DNA of 64,000 bases, from the NCBI GenBank assembly GCA_025201375.1, contig JAIWZP010000001.1, forward strand, positions 558,001 through 622,000. Reading direction: 5' to 3'. Within the stretch, counting starts at the first letter, position 1, and every line of letters begins with the position of its first letter. Under the pieces are notes generated by a model. That model searched no databases. It saw only the letters and a list, made by a program, of their open reading frames with translations, and had not been told where the DNA came from. The position numbers were made by a program, and so were the translations under genes. This stretch comes from Gongronella butleri (taxonomy: Eukaryota; Mucoromycota; Mucoromycetes; Mucorales; Cunninghamellaceae). Below, piece by piece: positions 11,731-22,540 of this stretch.

Positions 11731-12046
11731 AACACGCCAAAATCGCTAAAATCGCCAGCTTTCACGCCAATTTGGACCGAATTTCATCCCCTTCCCTTTT
11801 GCATCTTTTAACTCATGCTGCTTCTTGTAAATAATAAATTAATTCATCGTTTTCATGCCAATTACCATCGAGAAAAAGCCACTAGACAGTGTCAAAATGC
11901 GCGTTTGGATGGCTGACCGCCAAAAAAGAGCCAACGAGCGGGCTTTGAAAGAGAAAAGCAAAAGAGGTGCGTGTTCAAGGAGCGCCCTTTTTTTTTTTTT
12001 TTTTTGGTCTTTTGTCTTTCTTTCCGCTATTTTCACAACTGTCTTT

Positions 12047-15000
12047 ATGTCCAAGCCCACGTTGCGCGACATTTACGACAACACGTTGGTGCCTATGGCA
12101 TCCATGCATGGCCTGCCGGCTCTTAAGCGCGACTCGAGCCAACTTGCCCTGGAGGCTGAGGCGGACATGGCCAAGCGAGTCAAGCCCAATCCAGAGCTCC
12201 AAGCCAAAGCGTAAGTGCCTGGCTTTCTTTGTTTCTGTCGTTTTTGCCTTATTCACGTCTATTTTTTTATGCTTTGTAGTGTGTATAATCTTGGCCAGGC
12301 CGGATTCAAGCACTTGGATCTAGGTCAAAAGTTGTCGATCGAGCCGATGGTTGGTACACCGCCATTTGAAGTGCATGAGCCTCTGCAGGTAAAAAGAACA
12401 AAAGAAAAAGGAACAAAAAAAAAAAAAAAAAACACGATCGACAGGAAGACTGACACTTTAATTATAGCAATACCTGCAACAGCAGCACGAAGAGCATATC
12501 ATTGAGACCATTGAGAAGGCAAGGCGCCAAACGCGTTTAGATGCCGAGTCGCTCATCAATGACAGCCTCGAGGCCGACCGCCAGCATATGGAATTGCGCC
12601 TCAAAGAGCGCGCCGCCGCCCAGCAGCAGCAACAGCAGCAACAAAAGCAGAGCCTGCACGCCTATACGACCTCCGTCGTAAGAGCCTCATTGTGAAAAAT
12701 GCGCGAAAATCACGCGATTGACGCAAATTTTCGTTTATTTTTTATTTTTTTTAGGACTCGCGGGTGCGTGCACAACGACAGGAGCGCAGCATGGCGTACG
12801 CGTCGGTCATGGGCCAGCTAAACCGTGCACAGTCAGATGACAAGGTGATTGATGTCGTCAAGCAATTTGCCGCGGTGACAACGAGCTCGACCACGAGCCA
12901 CGACCGCCGAATCGACGACGCGTGGCTTCTTGTCTCCAAGCTCACGCGTAGCGCCGATTTTGACACGCCGGCTCAGATGTGTGCCCACCGCAAAAACACA
13001 ATGCAACATTACGCGGCCTCGCGCGCCGACGCTTCACCCGAAGTCATTACCATGCATCGCAACTGGGTGAATGCCGTCAAGGCATGGTTGCATGACCAGT
13101 ACGTCCGCTCCCCTGTTGTTCAATTCCTTTTTTGGCTGACGTGTTTTTTTTTCTTCTTTTTTCCATAGATTTTTGACATTTGTCACGGAAAAGCTAAAAG
13201 AGCAAGCGCAAGAGGCCAAGCCCGGTGGTTCCTTGTCCATTGTCAGTCGTCTGAGAGCGTTCATCACCATCACGTTCCGCAAAAACAACACTTGGTCCAT
13301 TCCCAATTTTGAAATTGTTCAAGACCAGCCCGTGTGGGCACTACTTTACATGATCATCCGCTGCGGCAGGCCCAAGGAGGCACGACAATTGCTCTTGGAC
13401 GAGCCCGCGCTCTTTGTCTCGGAACCTGAGTTTGTCGCGCAGCTGACAGACTACTTGACTTCGGACGATCTTTGGTAAAACACGGACTTTTTGGCAAAAA
13501 CAGGCCAATGGACTCATTTTTTTCTTTTTTTTTCCTCTCTTTCTGTCTCTCTCTCCCATCAACAGCATCTCGGAGGCAGCGCGCAGCCAGGTCGTCACCA
13601 ACTACCGTCGCTTGAAGGGTACATCCGCCGATCCATACAAGCTGTTGCTTATGAAAGTCGTGGGCCGCTGCGACCTCGCGGACACACACGTTCCCCGCAT
13701 CGTGTCCACCACTGAGGACTATCTCTGGTTGCAGGTACAATGAAAAAAAAAGAGATAGAAAAGCGGAAAAAATGAGGCATTCAGAGGTATCGAGAGTCAC
13801 ACGAGCTCATGTTTATCTTTTTTTTTCCCGTGACAGCTGTCGCTGGTGCAAGAACACGCAATTAACGATTATCACCACGAACAATATACGCTCAAAAAGT
13901 TCCAAGACACCATCCTCCAATACGGCACAAAGTCGTTTGATCCGCAAGGAACGACCCCGTGGGTTTATTTCAAAGTTTTGATGGCATCGTGCCAGTTTGA
14001 ACAGGTAAACAATCACCTCCACCACCACAAACCCACGTCATTGACGTGTCTCATTCCCCCCCCCTCTTTTTTTTAAACCAGGCGGTGAATTACCTATACA
14101 AGAATGAGCAGACGCAGCTTGAGGCGGTACATTTTGCCATTGTGCTCATGCTCTTTGGCTTGCTGCGGATACCCAAGGTCGCCTTGCGCGCCAGCACCGA
14201 TCTCCGTAAGGAAAACGACGCGTCAATGGCCATCAGGACACGCGCTGACATGCGACTTTTTTTTTCTTTTTTTTCTTTTTTAGTGGTGTTTGAGGGCGGC
14301 GTGCCTACGTTGAACGTGACGCGTATGATTTACACGCATCTCAAGCAAAGCAGCCTACCACTGGTCGATCAATTCCAATATTTGTTTGCCCTGGCCTGGT
14401 ATTCGGTGCGCAATGGCTACACAACCAACGAAATGCTCGACGAAGCGCGTGCTCTGTGTCGCGAGTGGGTCTTGCAGTCGCCAGACTACCAGTGGTTCCT
14501 TGGCTCGTTTGAAAATGGCTACCAGGTAAACATCTAATGCAATCCAAGTCATGAACAAGGACTGACACGTCCCTCTTTTCCCTCATTTCTCGTTTTTAGC
14601 CCGGATTCCTGGACCTTCATAAGCGACTCGTTGAATTCGATGATCAAGACTCTTATACCACCCACTTTTTGCTGCCGTTGGTCCGCGACTATGCAGAGCG
14701 CAATCTCTATGTGCAGGCGGCTTATGTCGCCGAGCTTGCAGGCGTAAGATTTGTCAAAAAAAAAAAAAGAGATTTTTGGCTCATTTTTCTTCTTTTTTTT
14801 CCTCTTAGGATTACAACCTGGTGATGGACGTGCTCTTTTATCAGCTGAGTCTCATGTTCCGCCACCCATCGCACACGCCAGACAGCCAGCAGGACGCGCT
14901 GGTCAACGAGCTGTTGGCATTTTGCACGACATCTTTGGAGCGATTTGCGAGGTTCCAGCACATCAGCCAGCGCGTCGACGACCGCAAGATGCACACGGTT

Positions 15001-15660
15001 CGCGCCATGCTCGGGTTTGTGCGCGCGCGGTATCTGTACGATCACGAGCAGTACGAGCAAGGGCTAGATGCCATCTACGCGACTGGCGTCATGCCCGCCG
15101 TCGAAAATCCCGACATCGAGGCCCTCAAGCCGGCCGTCGCTCAATTCGACCACCTCGACGACAACGTGGCCAATTTGGTGCCTGATCTCGTCCTTATGAC
15201 CATGGATATGCTCCTCAAGATGTATCAAAAGTACAACCACTCGGCCCAACTCATGATCAAGGTACAAAAAAAAAAGTGATTCTCCCCTCTCCCCGCCATT
15301 CAGTGCCTCCCAAAGGCCACCCCGTGCCATGGCCTCGTTTTGTGCCCCAGTGCAACCCGAAAAAAAACAAAGGGCCATGAAAAATAGACACCAAAACTCA
15401 TGTTGTCCCCCTTTTCTCTCCTTGTAGTTCAAGAATCGCGTCAATTGCTTATTAGTATTCACTGGCTTAATTCGACTGCATGTCCCCCTCGAGACAATGA
15501 CGAAAATGAATAGGTAAATCCATGTTCGGATCATGAAAAGAAAAGAAATGGCACAAGAACGGGGTCATTCGACCGCTCTCAATAACCCAAAAGGAAACCT
15601 GACCGCTGATTCTTTTTTTTTTCTTTTTACGATGCTAGATTGGAACAGATGATGAAATAA
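12047..15660 (+). CDS. NIC96: Nucleoporin NIC96/NUP93 family
   Basis: Structural linker nucleoporin of the inner ring of the nuclear pore. Thirteen exons: 12047-12210, 12280-12388, 12468-12677, 12755-13098, 13169-13474, 13566-13734, 13837-14004, 14082-14205, 14284-14525, 14600-14743, 14809-15261, 15428-15513 and 15639-15660; all phases agree and give 846 residues. The N-terminal ~200 residues are polar with a Gln-rich coiled-coil stretch, the region that binds Nsp1-complex partners in the family. The rest is all-helical, with the family-like PVWALLYMIIRCGRPKEARQ and FLTFVTEKL stretches. The start is the ATG after a long pyrimidine leader; an in-frame ATG at 11855 lies before a T-tract and is judged 5' UTR. 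The last two short exons are the least certain part. The stop overlaps AATAAA-like sequence (15661-15666). Confidence 0.85.
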
Positions 15661-17481
15661 AATAAAATGGATGCGTATATTTTGAATTTGCCACAATTTA
15701 CGTTTTTGTTTTTGGGGAAATGGGTAGTGGAGCCGTGTGATGTCGGGATCATCGGTCGTCGCGCGAATTTTATTTTTCCTGGTGGCGGAGGAGCACAGAC
15801 ACTTGCTGTTTTTGAAACAATTGAGGACAGGAACAAGGTTTCAAGGTCAGGTGGACACCTGCACTACTTGCAAAAGGGCTGAGGCAAAAATAAAATTTCA
15901 CTTTGCACGAGGGCTCCAAAGAAACGAGGACCCCGTGGATGAACCCTTTATTGCCTCGTCGCGCCGCTCTTTTTGCACAATGGGGGCGAAAAGCGGCGAC
16001 AGACGCGCTTCCAATCGTACGCGCCATGTTTTTTTCTGCAAGTTTCATGCTTAAAATCGTCTTTTTGGCGGCTAATTGCTTCAAAACGGGGCGCAGACGC
16101 GCCACGCATGCTTATTTCTTTATGACAGATGTCTAGTCCAAACGAGGGTGTGTCATCGTGGGCAGGGGGGCAGCATGGGACCACAAAAGGCCCAGGACCA
16201 GCATCCATTCTGTTTTTCCAGCAGAAAAAAAAAGTAGTCGTGTAAACAAACAATGGCCAGGAGCAACAGAAGAGAAGAAAGAATAAAAAGCGAACATAGC
16301 GAGGCGCGCAAATGAGCCTTTGCCGCGGCATAATATCACAAAGAAGTGCAAAACAGTGAATCATCAGGCCAAATTGACCCACTTGTCTGCCACGTGACTC
16401 GATTGGCAAACTCGTCCGGATCATGAAGATGATGCGCTTCATTATTGAGGATGGATGGGGGCGCGAATTGCGTAGCAGCGTGACCCGGCTCCAAAGGATG
16501 GCACCTGTTGTGCAACGCCGCACGGTGGAAAACAAGTTTACGAACCGGCCGTGTCTCTTTTATTTTTTTCTCATTATTGTTTTTGACGATGACGATGGGC
16601 AGCGGTGACGCGCTCGTAAAAGACCGCGTCGCGCGCAGTCACCCAATTGCGGAGTGGTCAAAAATAAGGAAAAAGAGCGCGATGAAGCTTGTTTGGAATT
16701 GTCTTGGCGGTGTGTTACGGCAAAATAGAGCAAAAAGAGACAGCAGCATCTGGTGACGGCAGCAAGTCGTTCATTGCGTGTGATGGAACAGGGTGGGTCA
16801 CACAAAAGCGTACAAAAAGGTGCAATTCGGCAGCTGATACTTGCCTTTTTAGGCCTGAGCTGGGTTGAACAACCCTCACGCTTTCGTTTTCTTTTCATTG
16901 TCTCTCTTTCTCTCTTTTTTCACTCTTTTTCTTCCTCCATTCGCTTTCTTTTGTTTTTTTTTCAACTTTTTTTTTGCTGTCTTTTTCGTTTCTTTTTGCT
17001 TTTCAAGCCTTTTCAACAGTAACGTCTTGCACCATGATATTCTGAAAACGCGCCGCTAACAACGTTTCCCCTTTTTTTTTTGGTTCTCCGTAGCTCTCGC
17101 CTTTTTTTTTTCTTATTGAACCACGCCACCTTGTCGTAGTCTCCTCTCGCCCCCCGTCCTCCTCCAGCCCTTTCCCTTACACTCAGGCGACTGTGACTCC
17201 ACCTTTTTTTTCTTGTCTTTTTGCTAGACGCCGCGTTTTTTTTTTTTTAGATAAGAACGAGGGAAAGATATTTTCCCATTCTTCCTCGTCTTTTCCCTCT
17301 CCCTTTTTTTTTTTTGATTTTTTTTCCTATTCCCTCGTCGCTCTCCGCTCACTCCTTCGATTTGCATCGCACGCGAACCCTTTTGGATTAGCGATTCCAT
17401 CGTCACCCGCAGCAACTTCCGTCGACCTCCTCCAGTCTCTCGTTTTATTATTTTCCCGTCTTTTCCGCGAATCGCGCGATC
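15661..17481. other. Long spacer and pyrimidine-rich leader
   Basis: No coding sequence is supportable. From about 16860 to 17481 the plus strand is dominated by T and C runs, probably the promoter and 5' UTR of the three-RRM gene downstream. Confidence 0.4.
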
Positions 17482-20306
17482 ATGACCAATCCCATTGCTC
17501 GCTCCGACGTGCCCCCTTTTTACATTCCTTCTGAAAGCGCCAAGATGACTCTATGGTAAGAATGATTTCGAATTCGCAGCCATTGTATCGTGCCCTGCAT
17601 GAGAAAAACGACATTCTTCTTTTTCCGCTGCGGAGCGAGCAAAAAGGAAACCAGGCGCTGCGACGCGCGCAGCAAGAGTTCTCATGTGGCTCATCCCTTT
17701 TTTTTATTTTTTATTTTTACTTTGTGCAGGATGGGTGACTTGGAATCATGGATGGATGAGCAATTCCTACGCCAACTATGGAACTCGATGGGTGAAACCG
17801 TGATTGTGAAGCTGATACGCGACAAGCGCTCCGGGTAAGGCTTGCTTTGCGGCGTGCAGATGGAAAAGAGACACAATTGCACATGATGCAGACAAAAAAA
17901 AAAAAAAAAAAAAGAGATCTCATCTTATCAAACTCCTTTTTTATGTCAACAGATTGAGCCTTGGCTATGCTTTCATTGGCTTCTCGTCGCCCATGGCAGC
18001 CCAGCGCGCACTCACGACCGCCCACGGCACCAAGATGCCAAATTCACAACGCAATTTTCGCCTGAATTGGGCGTCTGGCGGCGGCATCCTTGACAAAAAG
18101 TAATAGTTTGGCCCCAGTGACATAAAAAAGTGTCTCATCTCCCTTTTTTTTCGGTCATTATAGGGAAGATCGTGCGCCTGAATTTAGTTTGTTTGTCGGT
18201 GATCTTAGCAATGATGTGGATGAAACGTATCTTTTGGTAAGAGAGCTCAAAAAAAAAAAAAAAAAAAAGCCAAATTGTATCGCATTGCGACTGATTTCTC
18301 GTTTTTGTCTCTCTTTTTCCTTTTTTTTTTTTTTTTGATTCTACACAGGCCATGTTTCGCCAGCGATACGATTCTTGCCACTCGGCCAAGGTGATGACGG
18401 ATCCTGTGTCTGGTTTGTCGCGCGGCTATGGATTTGTGCGTTTCCATGACCCGCAAGAGCAGATGCATGCGCTCGTGGAGATGAATGGCGTGTATTGCGG
18501 CCAGCGCCCCATCCGGATCTCGCTGGCCACGCCAAAGAGCACGTCCAACAGCACAAGCAGCACGAGTCATCTCTCTTCGTCGCTGCCAGCCAGCCCGCCG
18601 CCTGGCCAAGCATCGCATCACGCCCCGACTGTCTCAAATGGCGCGTTTCCGCCTGTTTCGCCAGCGCCTCATCAATTGCAGCAACAACAGGCGCCACAAT
18701 CGCAACAGTTCCTCACGTCGCCACATTTGTCGCCATCGCTATCGTCATCATCGTCTCCACCGCCGTCGTTGCCTCCTTCTTCTTCGTTTTCTGCTTCGTC
18801 AGGCACAACATCGCCATCTGCTGCGAGCCAAGCGGCGCGCTACTTTCAACTGGCCATGCAGGCACCGGCACTCGTGCAGCAACCCACCGATCCCTCCAAC
18901 ACCACCGTCTTTGTCGGCGGCCTGTCAACACCCATTAGCGAGGAAGAGCTGCTGCAATATTTCAGCCCCTTTGGCGAGGTCACGTACGTTAAAATCCCAC
19001 CAGGCAAGGGCTGCGGTTTTGTCCAATATGTCGCGCGCGCTTCGGCTGAAATGGCCATTGAGCGCATGAATGGCTTCCAAATCGGCCAATCGCGCATCCG
19101 CCTCTCCTGGGGACGCTCCCAGTACGACAAAACATCGTCTTCGCAGCCAATCAATGCAGCTCCCGTGCCACAAACCTCAAATGCTAATGCAAATCATCCC
19201 TTTTTCGCTTTCAATGCGGCGCCATCCACGTCCACCTCGTCATCTTCCACTTCCACGACAAACAATGCCACAAACAACAACAATCCATCTTCTGCAAACT
19301 TGCATGAGACTGCCAATGCCATGGTACACCAACCCAGCACGTCCACAACCCCATTCGCGCCCACATTGTCGCCTCCATCCTCCACCTCGTCGTCCACCTC
19401 CACTTTCCAGCGCCATTACTACGCTACACCCATCTCTCCAACCTCCCCCTTGGATTCTTCAAGCAACGCACCTGTCGCGTCGTCTTCTTCGACTTATATG
19501 AGGTACATTTAAAGAAAAAAAAAAAACGAGGAAAAAAAGGAGCAGAAAATGTGGCAAAAAGAGAAAGAGGTAAAAAGAGAACAAAAAGAGGAATCATGAA
19601 GAAAACAAGAGAAAATGAAGGGAAAAAAAGGGGGAGGGGAATGGACAAATTTGAGGGAAAAAGAGCACTTCTCATTTTTTTTTTATTGGGCAGACATGCG
19701 TACGAGATGCCGCACGCGCTCATGCCGCCGATGCCACCGATTAGCAGCACGTCATCCTCCATCAAGCCAACGCTCGGCAATGCTAATCGCGCGTTTCCCA
19801 GCTCGTTGTCGCCCCCGACGTCGTTTGGCCTCGGTGCACCTGCCAATGGCGCCATTCCCAACGCGTCAGCGCGCCACGACACAACTCAGACTCAGCATAG
19901 GATGGCACAAGACCCGGATATGTTTGATTTCCTTGCATCTTCCTCATCGCCGCCTTTCCAGCCGCAACATCACCCGCTCCATCACGTTCCCTCTTCCTCC
20001 TCTTCTCATGCATCTGCCGCGTTTGCATTGCCCCCACCAAAAACACATCACCGCGACTGGTATAGCACGCCAATGGCGCAACAACAGCTTGGCAACACCG
20101 CAAACAACAGCAACGCCAGCATGAACGACGTTTCCATGGCCATGCCCGCGCCCAATGGCACTGCAACATCCAACAGCAGCTTGTTCATCTCGCCACCGGT
20201 CTCTGTCAACAACACGACCGCGTCATCGTCCAATGCAGCCCCAACTACCAATGGCCAAGTCACCTCCGCAGCCGAGTGGCATCATCTCGGCGGCATCTAT
20301 GCATAG
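17482..20306 (+). CDS. Three-RRM RNA-binding protein, NAM8/NGR1/Csx1 type
   Basis: Exons 17482-17555, 17730-17834, 17953-18099, 18164-18236, 18349-19502 and 19694-20306 give 721 residues. RRM1 begins at TLWMGDLESWMDEQF, a very characteristic Nam8/Csx1 opening, with RNP1-like LGYAFIGF. RRM2 has LFVGDLSNDVDETYL and GYGFVRF. After a Ser/Pro/Gln-rich linker, RRM3 has TTVFVGGLSTPISEEEL and the short GCGFVQYVARASAEMAI. A long Ser/Thr/Asn/Pro-rich C-terminus follows. Family members act in U1 snRNP-linked splice-site choice (Nam8) or in mRNA turnover under stress (Csx1, Ngr1); which role applies here cannot be told from sequence. Five introns fall within or next to RRM1 and RRM2. AATAAA is at 20672-20677. 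Confidence 0.88.
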
Positions 20307-20671
20307 GCATCACAACTCACATCTCTGCTTGTCTTCCCTCCTCCTAGCCTTCTATTATTTTGTACCATTTTGCCTGTCTCCTTACCCCTTTGCTTGTCAT
20401 TCGTCATTTTGTGCATTTCCTTACTTTTTTTTTGTGATTTCCCCAATGTTTGTTCCCTCCCTTTCCCTGTGTTGATCTCGCTTTCATCTACTTGACCTAT
20501 TTTCGCTCGTCAAAGATCACCGTGCTTGCCTCTTTATATATACTTGCCTATTATTATTCCACTTTGCCCTCTCTCTCTCTCTCTCTTTAGCTTACCCCCT
20601 GTATGATCTAACGCTTATTGTTTAGTTTTCCCCCCTCCTGTCCTACTTTTTGCTTTTGGCTTCACTAGTGC

Positions 20672-20677
20672 AATAAA
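20672..20677 (+). terminator. Polyadenylation signal, three-RRM gene
   Basis: AATAAA about 365 bases after the stop, following a pyrimidine-rich 3' UTR that includes a (CT)n run near 20570. Confidence 0.45.
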
Positions 20678-21474
20678 GCCTTGTTCCATTTCTGAGGATC
20701 CAATTGCCCATTTTTTTGCGTTTTAAACACCTTTGCTGCGCCAGACCCGTGGCTCAGGTGGCTCTGTGCAAAAAAAAAAAAAAAAAAAGTCATGCCCTTC
20801 ACCAAGAACAACACACAGAAAATTATGTGGGAGACACCAATCGATCGTTGGTCACTCTTTCTTTGGGGGGCAATATTTGCCTATTCTTCTTTTTCTGACG
20901 CGTGACGCGCTCACATGGTGACACACACGGAGCTCAGACATACCCTACTCGTCGGCTCGCTTTCCAATAGCGTGCAGCTCACGCATGAGGTTCACGTGGC
21001 GCATAAAACATGACAATGAGCCGAAAAAAAAAATGCAAAAATGCAAAAATGCACCAAAAGAGAGAAACGGAGCGCCAAACACAAAAACCAGGGCCAGAAT
21101 GGCCACGCAATCCACCCCTTTTCGCTTGCTCTCAATGACACGACGGCTCTGCAGAGAATATGTTGTCTGCAGCTTGGGTGCGCCCAAGAAAAATACGCAA
21201 AAATGTTTTGGACGAGGTTTGCTCAGCATGTTAACTGCCAAGACCGATGACTCGAACATGACAAAAGATGCGGATTTCTCGGCTGCACAGAACACCTCAA
21301 TGCACCACTTGAATTCCAGAAACAAATCCGCAAAATATCACGCATTTTTTTATAAATTCCCAAATTTGCACAATTTTCAATCGCAAGCACTCCTGTGCAG
21401 AGCGCAACGCGCTTCTTGGTGTAAATAGTGAGCTAAAAAATCAAGTAAGATCTATAGACAATCCTCCAGAAATG

Positions 21475-22400
21475 TTTGGGAGACTCCACGAGCAAATACA
21501 AATTTGGTCGTGGCGAGTGACCAAATCCAAACTGGAAAAATCAAGTCTCCAGAATGACGCGGAACTTGCACGCAAAAATGCTAGCAATGGAGAAACGACG
21601 GAAAACGCGAAAAAGCGCGGCCATCCATTGACTCAGTCACGAACAATTCATGATTTTCAATTTAACTTTGCTGCCGAATTTCGAGGAAAAAACGCGTACA
21701 ACAACACGCGCTGAAGCGTTCACCAGCCAGAGGTGCTTCAGGCTCATGAATTTGATCAGGAACTGGCGCGTGGCAACGGACGTCTGACGCTTATCACGCG
21801 TCAAAGTTTCCCCGTAAAACATGCTGATCGCGTCAATTCTGCCTGGAACTCGTTTTTTGCAGTGATCATTGATATCCACGCATGCAGCAGACCGTGCTCT
21901 TTCTGGTGGTATCTGTTTCAAGGCTTTGTGATCAAATTTCATCGACCGAGCCTTGAATCAAAAAGATGGTGTGATCTCGTTTTACACCAGAACCAGCTAA
22001 TTGATCCGTGAGTTTTATTTCATTTTTATTGGCAAACATGGTATGTTTTACCTTGTGAAAGAATGGCATGGTGGTTGGACGACTTAAATTTCACCCTTTT
22101 CAACTCCTCGACTGCACCCCTGGCAAAATCCTTGATTTTCATACGTCGCCATTGCACGCCATGCCGTGGCCACAGCACTCTCGGATTGGGTGCACAACGG
22201 TATTTTACCCTTTTCATCACAGGAACAAGTAAAAATCGGAGGTTCATTAGCTCGTTGCCGAGACAAGCGCGACATTTTTACAAATTCAGCGCAATCATAT
22301 TGAAACTCGCAAAATATGTAACAGTGCGATCGAGATGAAACTCGCACCGTTGGAAAGCGACTCGCTCGGGCATATATTGATCCCCATATGGGTGACTTGA
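21475..22400 (+). repeat. Dispersed repeat family 1, copy B
   Basis: It aligns by eye with 37215-38110 (same strand) and with the reverse complement of 4255-5175. Examples: 'agtctccagaatgacg', 'cacgcgtcaaagtttcc', 'agtgatcattgatatccacg', 'ctcgactgcacccctggc'. Its 3' end lies about 55 bases from the poly(T) run that marks the 3' side of the tandem-HTH gene. Confidence 0.6.
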
Positions 22401-22453
22401 TGGACGAATATTTACGCATTTTAAAGTTTAATCAAACATCGTCGCTGACGCGA

Positions 22454-22455
<2 letters not shown>

Positions 22456-22487
<32 letters not shown>

Positions 22488-22503
22488 GCAACTCTTGTTT
22501 ATT
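22456..22503 (-). terminator. AATAAA signal followed by a 30-nt poly(A) tract
   Basis: On the minus strand, 37 bases after the stop of the tandem-HTH gene, an AATAAA (22498-22503) is followed 12 bases later by 30 uninterrupted A residues (22456-22485 as T on the plus strand). Signal, short spacer and tail-like run together look like the 3' end of a reverse-transcribed mRNA. Long homopolymers are common in this DNA, so chance placement is possible. Confidence 0.55.
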
Positions 22504-22540
22504 GATATAAAAAAATAAAGTAACGAAATGACGTTAGGCG

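Noticed and set aside
11855..12046. In-frame upstream extension of the nucleoporin gene
   Set aside because: It passes through a T-run giving poly-Phe and a pyrimidine leader typical of 5' UTRs in this window; family sequence begins only at 12047.
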